DNA of 64,000 bases from Dromiciops gliroides (taxonomy: Eukaryota; Chordata; Mammalia; Microbiotheria; Microbiotheriidae): positions 167,812,303 to 167,876,302 of the forward strand of contig NC_057861.1 of assembly GCF_019393635.1 (NCBI RefSeq). Direction: 5' to 3'. Each line of letters begins with the position of its first letter. Within the stretch, counting starts at the first letter, position 1. The notes under the pieces were generated by a model. The model saw nothing but the letters and a program-made list of their open reading frames with translations. It was not told the origin of the DNA and did not search any database. Positions 11,020 to 23,000 of the stretch are shown here, in pieces. The position numbers and the translations under genes were made by a program.

Positions 11020-12339
11020 CCTAAGGATAAATTCCTAAGAAATTTGTCTTCCTAAGATAAATCAAAGTAATGTGGAATAGGCTGGAAAGGTAGGTTGGAG
11101 TCAGATTTTGGAAGGCCTTGAACTTCAAGCTAAGAGGCTTGTATTCTACAAACAATCCTGTGTCTTCAAGATCATTGGCTGTCTTGGCACTCAAAATCCT
11201 CCACAACCTAGCACCATTTTCTATATAGCCAGTCTTATCGCAACTTTATAGGCACTGTACTCCAGCCAAACATTGCTACTGTCTGTTCCTACCTCTCCAA
11301 ACACTAACTTCCCATAGTCCTCAACTTTGCTAAAGCTATTCCCTGCTCCTAGAAAGGATACCTGACATGCCACCTCTAGTTTCTCACTTCTCCCCTTTAC
11401 CCCCAAGCATCCACAGTACTTGGTTGGCACTTCTCTTAGGCATTTAATTAAATTACAGTATCCTATCAAGTATTTGTGCAGGTATCTTATTTAAATGTTT
11501 TATTGATGTTTACTGGTTAGTGGACTCCATGAGGCAGAAGCTGTTTTCATTTAGTCTTTTTCTCTACCCTAGCACCTTGCATAAGTATTCTGATCAAATG
11601 AGATACATCAGCAAACATTTATCATGCTTCTACAACATGCCAAGCACTGTGCTAGACACTAGGAATATAAAGATAATGCCCCCAACCAAAAAAAAGCGGA
11701 AAAAAATAAACAAATGAAACAATTCTGCTTTCAAGGACCGTACATTCTTTCAGGGGAGACAATATGTACAAATATAAGTATATACTGGACATACATACAG
11801 AAGAAACATAAAATAAACACAGGTTATTTAAATACAAGGGAGGGCAATAGAAGTTGGTGGGGTAGCAGAATCAGAAAAGGCTTTGTGCAGAAGGTGGTGC
11901 TTGAGTTATGTCTTGATGGAAGTGAGGGCAAAGTAAGGATGGAGTACTTTCCAGGTGGAAAGTCAATGCAAAGGCACAGAGATGGGAACTGGAGTACCAC
12001 GTGTGATGAACAGACAGAAGGCCAGTTTAGCTGTACCTTGCCAAAAGGGTGAAGATAAATGAATTCTGTTTTGGACATGATGAAGATATTTAAAGGACAT
12101 TCCTTTGGAAACATCCAATAGGCAATTGGTGATTCCCAACTAGACCTCAGGAGAAAAACTACTGCTGCTTGATGTATAGATCCAGGAGTCAATCAATCAG
12201 TCAATCAACCAATCAACATTTATTAAGCCCCTACTATATGCCAGACACTGGATAAGAAAAGAGGCAAAACAGTCCCTGCCCTCATGGACTTACAATCTAA
12301 TGGGAGAAACAACAAATATGCAAAGCAAGCTATGTATAG
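11020..12339. repeat. Mosaic of L2 fragments, both orientations
   Basis: About 11150-11590 is L2 sense 3' sequence ('gccaaacattgctactgtc', 'ctcctagaaaggatacctgacatgcc', 'gactccatgaggcagaagctg'). From 11590 to 12339 the + strand reads antisense L2 ('atttatcatgcttctacaacatgcc', 'caaggaccgtacattctttc', 'gcaaaggcacagagatggg'). Confidence 0.5.
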
Positions 12340-12340
12340 G

Positions 12341-12950
12341 TGTCAGAACCCCCATGACAAAACTACTCCCCTTTTTTCACTCATTTCTTTTCTTACTATT
12401 AGGAGACACCTTATTTTTTAGAGTGAAGGCCCATCAAGAGATCTATGCCCTGAGCTTGGCATAACAACAATACTTGGTGCTCACCCTCTTATGAACTCAG
12501 ATGTAGCTAAATCACAAAATTGGCTCAAATCAGGTCCTACTAGGTGCTTCCCAAGCTCGGACAGGGACCTGCCTGAGCCATATTCTGGTCATGAAGCCCC
12601 ACTATTAATAGACTTTTTGTCACTAGGCAAACTTGCCTCATTGTTGCTGTTATAACTCACTGCCTGGTTCTTTGTCTAGCCACAACTATATGTACCAAGA
12701 CTTAGCCTTGATGCCTTGGGTCTCCTTGGGCTTAGAAGAGACCCCAGCATGCATGTCTAGTTTCCCTTCTCCAACACAAGAAGGCTTTTTGCCTGTAACC
12801 TCTGTGAGCTTTGTTTTTATTTTATTTTATTCCTTTCCTCAGAGTTAACAGTTGGTGTACAAGCTCTGGGAGCTCTTTGGTATTTTTAGAGTTAACAATT
12901 GGTGCATAACCTCTGTGGTTCTTTGGTCATGTTTTTCAGATTTTAAACAG
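12341..12950. mobile_element. Probable solo LTR fossil inserted in L2
   Basis: A block of about 610 bp with no L2 similarity interrupts a continuous antisense L2 (flanks 'gctatgtatagg' and 'ctaactaggaaacaaataac'). It begins TGTCAG and ends ...AAACA, the TG...CA form of retroviral LTRs. It also carries two imperfect copies of a unit starting gagttaaca (12841 and 12890). No internal viral genes are seen. Orientation and family are uncertain. Confidence 0.4.
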
Positions 12951-13527
12951 GCTAACTAGGAAACAAATAACGGGAGGCACTGGAATTAAGAGTTGAGGAA
13001 GGCTTCTTATAAGAGGTGTGATTTTAGTTGGGTCTTAAAGGAAGTCAGGGAGGTCAGGAGTTTCTTGTTTGTGGAACAGCCAAGAGGCCCATGTCACTGG
13101 ATCAAAGCTACATGGTGGGGGGTAAGGTGTGAGAAGACTGGAAAAGTTAGAGTAGGCTAGGTTATGAGGGTTTTGAATGTCGAAAAGAGTATTTTGTATT
13201 TGCTCCTGGAGGTAATAGGAAGACACTGGAGTTTATTCAGTTGGGGGTTGGGGTGGGGTGACCCTCGAGATAAAGAATTTCACATTGGTAGCTGAATGCA
13301 GAATGGACTGGTGCAGGGAGACGCTGGAGGCAGGCAGACCCACCAGCACACTAGTGCAGTAAACAAGGTCTGAGGTGATGAGGGCCTGCACCAGAGGGGT
13401 GGCAGTCAGAGGAGAGAAGGGGGCATATTTGGGAGATGTTGTGAAGGTGCAATCAGCCGGCCTTGGCAACAACTTGGACATGGAGGGTGAGAAATAGTGA
13501 GGAATACAGGATGATTCCTAGGCTGGG
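12951..13527 (-). repeat. L2 LINE, antisense
   Basis: The + strand reads the familiar L2 antisense series ('gtcactggatcaaagctac', 'taggttatgagggttttgaatg', 'gatgagggcctgcaccagagg', 'caatcagccggccttggcaac'). The short - strand ORFs at 13035-13226 and 13233-13481 are eroded L2 protein. Confidence 0.75.
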
Positions 13528-14034
13528 TGAAGAGACCCCACGAACTTGTGTTTTTGTGTTATCTTATTTTCCAGAGATGAAGGCCCCCTTGAACTGTGAT
13601 TTTTTGCAAATGAACTTTATTAAACTCTCAGTGTGCCTTTGAAGCTGAGTCAGCTACAAACCTCTCCAGCCAGTCTAGCCCAAAATGATAAACTGTGCAG
13701 CTGGGACCCTTTCAGATAAGCAGAAAATCCTTTCTTCACGGTCTGGCAGTTCCAAGAAGATGGGCTTCTGCTCTCCTGCTCTCTCTTGCTCTTCCTCCTC
13801 CTCCTGCTCTCTTTCTCCTCCCAAGACACTCCCATTTAGGAGGGGATTGCCTTTCTCTCCTTCCATGAAACCTCCCCTTTTGGCTGTAATGCTTAAACAC
13901 CCAAGGCCATGCCTGCATTGCTGGCCTCTTTTATACTATGTACAAGGGGGGACCCAGAATGAATCTTTCTGCCTTCTCTTGTAATAAAATAAGTCATTAC
14001 TAAAGTCTTTTGAGGGTGTGACTATTGATTAACA
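13528..14034 (+). mobile_element. Probable solo LTR fossil inserted in L2
   Basis: A 507-bp block splits the antisense L2 between 'atgattcctaggctg' and 'gttgtgagcctgaggga'. It starts TGAAGAG and ends TTAACA, and has a poly(A) signal aataaa at 13983-13988 about 45 bp from its end. It also contains a pyrimidine-rich tract at 13760-13830. This is the layout of a solo LTR. The three overlapping - strand ORFs within it are low-complexity and not genes. Confidence 0.5.
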
Positions 14035-14935
14035 GTTGTGAGCCTGAGGGAGTGGGAAGAAGATATTGCCCTCTCTAGTAATGTGGAAGGTAGGAAGAGG
14101 GAGGACAGCTAAGTGGCACGGTAGATGAGAGTGCTAGGCCTGCCAGTCAGGAACTCATCTTCATGAGTTCAAATCCAGCCTCAGACAATTACTACTTGTT
14201 TAATCCTGGGCAAGTCACTTAATTATTTTTGCCTCAATTTCCTCATCTGCAAAATGAGCTGCAGAAGGAAATAGCAAACCACTCCAATATCTTTGCCCAA
14301 ATGGGGTCACAAAGAATTGGCTAGGACTGAACATCCAAGGAGGGCAGTTTCTTTGGGGGGGTGGGGGAAATGAGTTTCCTTTCGGGTGCATTGAGTTTAA
14401 AATGTCTACTGGAATCTAGTTTGAGATGTCTGAAAGGCAGTTGTAAATGCAAGATTGGAGATCAACAGGGAGATTTGGGTAGGATAGATTTGAGAATCAT
14501 CAGCATAGAAATTGTAATTAAATCCATGGAACAGATGAGAGCTCCAATAATTAAGCCCATGAGAATTGATGATGTCACCAAACAAGAGAAAAAGGCCAAG
14601 GCCCTTCATTACCACAGTTGGGGGTATACCCACTTTTCAGAATTTGGAAATAGCTGATAATCCAGCAAAGGAAACGGAGAAGAGGTCCGATGGGGAACAA
14701 GTAAGAGAACGGGGAGGAAGCAGTGCCAGGAAAACGAAGAGAGGAGAGTGTATATAGGAATACACGAGGGTCCATGCACTGAAGTGCATCTGACAGATCG
14801 AGAAGCATGAAGAGCTCTGCAGAGAACGTCAGAGTTAACCCTGGCAGCTTTGAAGAGAACAGCTTTGATCGGGTGATAGAGGTCCAAAATGAGATTGCAA
14901 AAGGTGAAATAATAGATGTAAAGCACTCAGCACCC
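14035..14935 (-). repeat. L2 LINE, antisense, with Mar1 insertion
   Basis: Continues the L2 at 12951-13527. The - strand has recognisable reverse transcriptase: GDIINSHGLNY and NFYADDSQIYPTQ (YADD box, about 14490-14520), and upstream LLDLSDALQCMDPRVFLYTLSS (14740-14806), the LDLSAAFDTVDH region. A Mar1 SINE interrupts it at 14101-14334. The ORF is broken in several places. Confidence 0.8.
14101..14334 (+). repeat. Mar1-type SINE
   Basis: A head 'ggacagctaagtggcacgg', a CORE region and a tail 'accactccaatatctttgcccaaatggggtcac...ggactgaac' are in sense orientation. The tail shows the RTE-like end. It is inserted in L2. Confidence 0.8.
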
Positions 14936-15640
14936 CCAAACGTGTATAACTGTGAGTTGTATGATCAAAGCTTGTTGAATTTTTAAAGTGTTCTAACAAT
15001 TTTGCTTGAGGACTCAAATTTTTAATTACCTTCAGTATTTGTCCCATTTTTATTAGTGTAAACATGCAAGCAAACACACACACAACCCCTATACAGCCTG
15101 ACCAAAACTCTTAAAAAAACCCCCAAACTATAGAGCCCAAGTTAGACTAACTTCCCCCCACCATTTTGTTTCCTTTTTTTATTCTTTGAGCTTTAGTAAC
15201 ACAGTACCACACCCTCTTTTTTTTTTTACCGCCTAGATACCTGAATTCATTTACTCCAACGCTCTTTTTTAAAAAAATCTAAATGTTATATTAATGCTCT
15301 TAAAAAACAAAACCAAATATGCCATTCTTTCCCACCTAATTCTCCCCCATCCCCCAATTACCTTCCCGGTAAACAAAGTACAGTTAATTAAAAAAAAAGC
15401 CAACAAAATCAGCCCTATGGGACAACTTGTAGTATACCGCATTCCGCAGCTGTAGCACACCACCCCTTTTCGGAGAGGCAAAATTCATTCCTGCTCTTTT
15501 TTTAAGATAGAAGAGTTAAAGAGGTGGCTCAGCACTTACAGGAAAACACTAGAAGATTCATCGCTTTCTTTAACAGTATTGTTTTTCATTTTTCAAAGCT
15601 GTTTCACATTTCTCTTTTGTTGGTCACCAAAGCCCCCCAA
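14936..15640. other. AT-rich region upstream of the promoter, no recognised feature
   Basis: Several homopolymer runs are present (for example T runs near 15175 and 15219) but no coding or repeat similarity was seen. It lies in the proposed first intron of CAGE1. Confidence 0.4.
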
Positions 15641-15668
15641 CAGTTTTTAAAAATGCTCATGTGCTCAC

Positions 15669-15681
15669 TTTCGGGCTCCAT
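15669..15681 (-). CDS. CAGE1: Proposed first coding exon of CAGE1 (MEPE)
   Basis: On the - strand, ATG GAG CCC GAA A is followed directly by a donor GTGAGC (15668-15663). It ends with one base of a codon, exactly the phase required by the CAGE1 exon starting at 5506, which supplies GG. The joined product would begin MEPERAFRRSTLRNDDY. The ATG lies in the CpG-rich promoter shared with RIOK1, about 700 bp from the RIOK1 start. The case rests on phase, donor and position; there is no protein similarity to lean on because human CAGE1 starts later. The 5' UTR would extend to higher coordinates. Confidence 0.45.
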
Positions 15682-16378
15682 TGAGCGTTCCTGGGTCTGC
15701 GGCCCGGGTCTAGTGCTTCGTTCCTCCCGCACCGCCTTCCGTGTGGGGGAAGAGAGAAGTGGGACCTTTTTCCCCCCACAGCTGGCTTTGGAGAATGAAG
15801 GCAGTTAGGACCCCGGCAGAATGAAGATTCCACTGTTGTGACATCTGCCCGCGTTTAGCCAATCCCCAAGGAGAGAACGTGCCTTACGCGTTCTCTCTCG
15901 TCTCTGCCCCTCTCTCCACGTGTCTCCCAAGTCCAGGGCGTGGATAGGTTGCAGTGGTAGAGAAAGGGGGTGGAGCAAACGGCCGGGCTTGAATGTTTAG
16001 GGATATTCCTCACGTGCTTCTTTATCTACGGTTGCCGTTGTGACTGGAGTAGCTAAATTCCGGATCTGTTACCATTTGCCCCAGAGCTGGACTTTGTTAA
16101 AGGTGTTGCCGTTTATCTTGGCTATTTTTAGCCAACCAGTGGCGTCGCTTTGGGGGGGGCTGTGTTGTTTGTCCCTTTCGGCTCACCGTACTTGGTGAGT
16201 TCCAGCCCTTCTGCTCTACGTTGAGACGACATGGCCAGGGCGGAAGAGTAGCGTGAACCGGCAACCACGCGGTGTACCCGGGAAGTGGAGGAACCAGGGA
16301 GCCCAGAGCAGCTACAGCCTCCCTTCCCACCCCCCCGACATATCCAGGCCTGGTGGGCGAGCACATCTTGCTTCCGCC
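15682..16378. promoter_or_regulatory. CpG-rich bidirectional promoter, CAGE1/RIOK1
   Basis: GC and CpG content rise sharply from about 15670 to 16550 against an AT-rich background. CACGTG E-boxes occur at about 15917 and 16011, a CCAAT-type box (gccaatc) near 15857, and ETS-like cggaag near 16239 and ggaagtgg near 16280. No TATA box is placed sensibly. RIOK1 transcription probably starts in the last 150 bp, since the start codon context cttccgccATG sits at its edge. Divergent transcription is inferred from the head-to-head genes. Confidence 0.65.
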
Positions 16379-16449
16379 ATGAACTACCGGGAGCAGCTCA
16401 TGAGCCGGGCTGTCCCGGGGCAGTTCGATGATGCTGACTCCTCAGACAG
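16379..16449 (+). CDS. RIOK1: RIOK1 exon 1 (coding part)
   Basis: Encodes [23 protein letters not shown] and two bases of the next codon. The start has G at -3 (gccgccATG-like context) and matches human [22 protein letters not shown]. The donor is CAG/GTAAGA. It contains the conserved PRMT5-docking peptide. Confidence 0.95.
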
Positions 16450-19400
16450 GTAAGAGATCCATGCGGCGTGCGTGGTGCTTTGGCAGAGCGACCGCTCTGT
16501 CTCCTTCCCCTCCCTCTCCCCGCCCCTTGTCTGCAGCCACTGTAAGTAGCTACTTGCAGCCGTGGCACTCAGCCATTCTTCGAGCTCTTTCAGAGCTTAG
16601 TATCCTGAAAACTTACACTCTTATGTGTTTGGGATCAGGTAGTGTCTTTGTGATCAGAGCACATTTCAAGTGTTTCACTGAGTTAATTTTATTTTAACTA
16701 ACTTTCTTCGATGAGCAAAAATCTGTTTTTTCTCTTTTATCATTTACCCCAGCCCTACCCCCCAACAAAATAAATACGCCTAATCAAGCAAAACAACTGC
16801 CTGACTTGGACTTATCCAGAAAATGCAAGGTGTCCCAAAAGTCTTCCTGCAATTTTAAAACTGCAGGAAGACTTAGGGGCATCCTGTATAGTCACTCATT
16901 TTGCACCCTGAGTCCATCCCCTCTCTCTCAGATGGGGGTGGGGGTGGGGTGGTTAGCACATTTCATTATGAGTCCTCTGGCATTGTTTCATCTTTTTTTT
17001 TTTTTTTGGCTTGGTCTTTGTGTGTCATTTTCTTTCTTTTTTCTTTTTGATGGGGCAGTTGGGGTTAAGTGACTTGCCCAGGGTCACACAGCTAGTAAGT
17101 GTCAAGTGTCTGAGGTCAGATTTGAACTCAGGTCCTCCTGAATCCCAGGGCCGGTGCTCTATCCACTACACTCACTACGTAGCTGCTCCTTTGTGTGTCT
17201 TTTTCAAAGGCTACATTGATATTTCGTTGATATGCATAGGATTGAAATGTTGTCATAAGCATAATAGTATATACATTCATCCAAATGTCTCAAAATGTAG
17301 TATTTTGTGCCGTTTATTGAACATGGTTTCTTTTTTTTTTTTTGAATTTCACTTAACAGCACATCTTTTTTTTCTTTCACCTACCTCCATGGGGAAAAAT
17401 CCGCAGAACCCTTGTGATAAATATCCATAGTGAAACAAAATAAATCTTTTCCTTGGCCGTGTCCAAAGAATATATTTCTTAATCTGCACCCTGAGTTAAG
17501 TTTGTATTTTTTTTTAATTTAAAGTTTAGTTATTTTTTTAAAAAGTTAACTTTGGTTAAGCTTTTTTTCCTTTGGATAAAAATGTCTCTTGTTCAGTGAA
17601 AGTACAAATGCATTAAATTCTCTGGGTACACACCTGTGACATTTGTGTCATGTTACCTTAGATTGTATGTAACACTTCCTGAAAAATTACTGTTTTTAGT
17701 GGAAGTGTGGCCAGCGTGGAACTGAGCAAAGTGGAGGAAGCTGCATCTAAAAATTCTCACCAGACTTGGAATGAGGTTGATGAAGAAATTCAGGAAGATG
17801 ATTATGAGGATTATGAAGATGATGATGATTGGGACTGGGATGATGAAGCTGGGAAACTTACTAAGGGCTCTTCAACTGGAGGGAGTAACCCACAGGTATT
17901 TTATAAATGAATTTTTCATACCTTTCTAGTGTGTTACCTCTTTCCTCTTTATACTACTATATCTACTGTAGTATACTACTATAGTATATCTACTATATCT
18001 ACTACCTTACTACTATATCTTTTCATATGTACTGTATTGCTCTAAAACAAAATCAATTCACTTTTTTTCTGTCATGGTTCACTTTGGCTGTCAGCTGAGG
18101 TCCATGGACCCTTTTTCAGAATTATGTTTTGTTGCCTACAATCATACTTCTAGAAAATGATTGATTTCAGTTAAAGATTAGTAAAAATAAAGATGTGATT
18201 TTCTTCCCATCCAAATTCACTGACCCTCTGAAATGTAGATTCTGCTCTAGAGCTTAATAGCTAGAAAAGATTTTCTTTGAACGACCTTCCCTTCTTGCTA
18301 GTTCATTTTTCTCTGTTTCTGTATTTTGTTTTTTAATATTCCATCCATTTCCAAATATAGCCTTGCCTTGAAACAAAGAAAAGGGGGAAAAATAGTTCAG
18401 CAAAACCAACTCATTCACAGTGTATGATAGAATATGCAAGTTTTCACACCCACAGCTCCCTACCTTTCCCACACTGTTCGATTTTTATTCTGGGTTTTGA
18501 AAGATGAAGTGATATGCATGTTGGGTCATAGATTCTAGAACTGGAAGAGACCTCAGAGACCATCTAGAATAGACTTCTTGTTTTATACGAAGTCAAGGGC
18601 TTACCCAAGGTCACTGAAACAGTAAAACTAGGGGTGGAATTTGAAGTTGGATGTTCTTGCTGCTGGACCACACTGCCTCCATTTATGGCGTGTAGTGGTG
18701 AGGGCCTAGAAAAATAAGGGATTCCTTCATATACTTAATTTTTCTAAGGTAAAATCAAACATTTATGGCGCTATGAAAGAAGAACTTAACAAATAATCTA
18801 AAAATATATTATTTGCAGAGGCGGAGAACTAAAATGGAATGTTTTTTCCCCTTCTTTTATCCTTTGTGAGAAGAGATGGCCCTCTGGTAATTAAGGAGAG
18901 AAGCTTGGAAATCAGTTTACATAAAAAGTATAAATAAAAATTAAAAGTAAGATTTTTATAGCAGAGTAGAAAAAACCAATCTTATCTCTGCAGTGTGGTA
19001 TAAAAGAAAGAGGTCAAGAATTGGAGTTGGCAGAGACTTGGGGTAGAATACTGCTCCTGTGTACATGGGAAAGGTCCATAACCTTTCTCTGAGCCTCAGT
19101 TTTGTCATCTGTGAAGTGGAAATCATTCCTGTAGTACATACCTTATAACATTTTTGGGAAGGCCAGATGTAATGGTGTATGTGTGTGTGTACATGCATTA
19201 TATGTATGTAATAGAAATGATTTTTATTTGCGTGTGTGTGTATAAATGTATATTTGTTGAATCTTAAAAATGCTATGTAAATGTTGGGTATAAAAATAAT
19301 AACTTGGCTTAAGCAGAGTTGAGTGCTTAACCAGAATAATTTATTGTTATACTTGTGGTTACAGTTGATAAGTTTGTATTTACATTTGTCAATTGTAGAA

Positions 19401-20027
19401 GTTTCGAGCCAAAAAACTCTCCTCTTGAACTTTATTCTCTGTTTATTTGTGATTTATATATTCCATGTAATGTTTTTCCCCTTCAGGATATTGTTTCCTT
19501 CCCTTTTTATTGGATACTTAGTAAGCTAACTTCGTAAGCACCAAGGAAATAGAGGAAGGTTGAAATGGTCTCTGTCCTCTGGGAGCTCACATTCCAATGG
19601 CTGAGACGTATCCCCACTAGTCATACGTAATGTTTTTCCTCTTCAGGTCATTGTTTCTTTTCATTTTTTTTTGTTTTGTTTTGTTTTTGGCGGGGCTATG
19701 GGGGTTAAGTGACTTGCCCAGGGTCACACAACTAGTAAGTGTCAAGTGTCTGAGGCGGAATTTGAATTCAGGTACTCCTGACTCCAGGGCTGGTGCTTTA
19801 TCTACTGTGCCACCTAGCTGCCCCTTCCTTTCATTTTTATTGGGTAGTTAATCAGTTAGTAAGCACTTATTAAGTGCTTTCTGTATAGAAGATACTGGGA
19901 GGAAACAAAGGAAGGGAAAACTAGTCCCTCTCCTGTAGGATCTTATATTCTAATAACTAAGACAATATTAATAGGTACACACAATATATATATATAGATA
20001 TAGATATAGATATATATAGATATATAG

Positions 20028-20072
<45 letters not shown>

Positions 20073-23000
20073 GGGAGACAATCTGACTAAGGAAGATATT
20101 AGCATCCTGTGAGAGATGGGGAAAGAGCTTTTGCAGGAGGTGAGATTTGAGTTGTCTTTGTTTAGTTTTTGATGAGGCAATTAGAGTTTAAGTGACTTGC
20201 CCAGGGTCACACAGCTAGTAAGTGTCAAGTGTCTGGGGTCAGATTTGAACTCAGGTCCTCCTGATTCCAGGGCCGGTGCTCTATCCAGTGCGCCACCTAG
20301 CTGCCCCGAGTTGAGTCTTAAAGGAAAATCCAGGGGAACTAAGAGGTGAGGTGAGGGGGTAGAAGCCAGTACAGAAAGCAGAGATGAAAATAGAAATGCA
20401 AATGGGCCAGTGTTGTGTCACTGAGGAAGAAGGCAGGCTTATGAAGAGTTGTTTGTTCCTGGATTCTGAAAGCCAGAGGCAGTCATTGAACAGGGGATGG
20501 ATGTGGTCATATCTACGCTTCAGCCGAATCACCTGGGCAGCCGAGTGGAGGATGCATTGGGATGGGGAGAGACTTGAGGCATGCAGATTCATTAAAAAGG
20601 ATATTGCAGAAGTGTAGGAGAGGTGATGAAGGCCTGAACTAGGGTTATCGTTGTGAGTGGAGAAAGTGGAACGTCTGAGAGATTTTGAAGGTAGAAGTGA
20701 CGAGATTTGACAACAGATTGTGTTGCAGAGGTGTACTAAAGTAAAGAGCATGTTTGGAATTGAGAGATTGGGTGGTGCCCTTAACAGTAACAGGGGAATT
20801 TGAAGAAGGGGTTTTGGGGGGTTGTGGGGAGGCAAATGTCTTCTCTTTTGATTATGTTGACATTGAGATACCTACAGGACATCAAGTTCTAAGTGTCCAA
20901 GATGCAATTAGTGATGAGGGTCTATAGCTTATGAGGGAGGCTGGGCCCGACATAGGTGTGTTGGGGAATCATCCACATAGAGATAATTAGATGTGTGAAG
21001 GCTGATAGCTCACCAAGACTGACACTATAGGAGAAAAAAAAAAGAGGGCCAGTGATTGAGCTTTGGAACAGAGCCCACAGTTAGTGGGCATGACTTAGAA
21101 AAAGAACCAGAGGAGGAGCCAGACAATGAATTTATAGGAAAACCATGAGAGAGCAGTGCCATAAACATCCAGAAGGGAGAGAGAGTGTACAAGGTGGAGG
21201 TCATCACCATGTCAGATTCTACAGAGAGATCTAGAAGAATGAGATTTGGCAATTATGAACTCAGTGATAACTTTGAAGAGGGCAGCTTCAGTTGAATGAT
21301 GACAGAATAACTAGCATCCACATAGTTTTAAGGTTTGCAAAATGCTTTATGTACATTATGCCATTTACTCCTCTCAACTCTATGAGGTAGGTCATTTACT
21401 CTTATCACCATTTATAAAAGAGGAAACTGATGCCAAAAGAGGTTAAAAGACCTGCCTCGGGTCACACAACTAGTCAGTGTCAGAGTTCAGAAGCCAGGTT
21501 GTATAGGGAGGGATTAGAAGAGAAATGAGAGGAGAGGATTGTGAAGAGAGATGCAGGACGATAGCTAGAGGAATGGATTGTGATGCATTTTTTTTCCCTT
21601 AAAGCATGAGAACAGAAGTATGTCTGTAGCCAGCAGAGGCGCAGCTAGTAGATTGGGATGGGGAAGGATGGGAGGGAAAGGAAGGTTAACAATGGGCTCA
21701 TTCTGCTGGAGAAGACAGGAGGGGTTGAGGTCAAGAGTGCCCATAGAAGAGTTGGCCTTGGCAAGGAACAAGGCCTTAGTGAAGGAGGAACTAGTTAAAG
21801 GAGATGCTGAATGATGTTAGATGAGGTGGAGGGCAAAAGGGGAAGCTCTTGGTAAATGGCCTCAGTTTTTTGGTGGTGTTGGAGGGTTGAGGGGAGATGA
21901 GGTCTGGAAAAGTTGCCGTGGAAAGTGGAATAGTGAGTGAATTAGGGAGGCGTGGAATTTTGTTTTGCTGCAGGGAAGGCCCAGTCGAGATTATATAACA
22001 AATTTGTAGCAAGTCCAGTCAGCACAGATTTCATGCTCTGCTCCAGATCCATTTGGCAGCATGTGAATAGGAGGAAAGGAAATGAATGACGGGAGTGATC
22101 CAGTGGTGCACTTTGGTAAGCCATGAACCTTACTTAGTGAATAGTAGAGGCAGAGTATGGAAGTAGCAGTGGGAAGCAAGGAATATTCCTGCTTTTAGTT
22201 TAAGTAATTAAGGGTTGCATTGCTTTATTTGTATATCACATCTCTTTATTCATTCCATCCCCCACCCCTCATCCCAGATATAATCTTAGTTCTGAGTAAG
22301 TGGTCTGCTGTACACAGATAGCTGATTCAAGGATAATTCCCACTGAACGACACATCTTTTCCTCTCTGCTAAAAGGCCCATTTTATTTTTTTGGTGTTAT
22401 TTGGTACTTGCCATATCTAGTACCTATTGCTTTTCTTTCCACCAAAGAATGTATTTGTGGACATAGAGGCATAAGGTTTCTGTGTAGTCTTTAAGTCTCT
22501 ATCCTCTCATTTTTTTCCCCATATTTCTCCCCAGCCTCACCTTTTCTCATTTTTGTTAAGTCATCAAATAGTCATGGTAATATTTTCACAGGTGTCTTTT
22601 GCAGCTAGTTTACATTAGTAATGCAATACATGATGACCAGATGTCCCATGAAAATTTGGCTATATGCTAAAATCTACTCTGCCAGCTCCTTTGACTTGGC
22701 AAGGAATACCAATGATCCCTCTTTCCACTTAGCTGTAATTTCTTCCTTTCTTCTAGTTTTGTTTATAGCAAGAATATAAAAATTGATATGAGAAGAAAGT
22801 GAGATGGGTTGGTCACAAAGTGAAAGCAAAAGATAACAAATGGGTGAACAACGAAAATATTTCACTGGTACTCTAATGTTGAAAGAAAGCAAGAAAGGCC
22901 TTTGGCCTGGTGAGATAACACCCTGTGGTTAACTTTTAGGTGAACATGGATAAGACTTTCACAGGGTAGGTAGTCATCAATAGGTTGTGATCAGCATTGA

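Noticed and set aside
13650-13984. Overlapping Ser/Arg/Glu-rich ORFs on both strands
   Set aside because: They arise from a purine/pyrimidine-rich tract within an LTR-like fossil.
20281-20835. 184-residue - strand ORF, among the longest in the window
   Set aside because: It joins a SINE head to an eroded L2 reverse transcriptase end ([16 protein letters not shown]); it is a retrotransposon relic.
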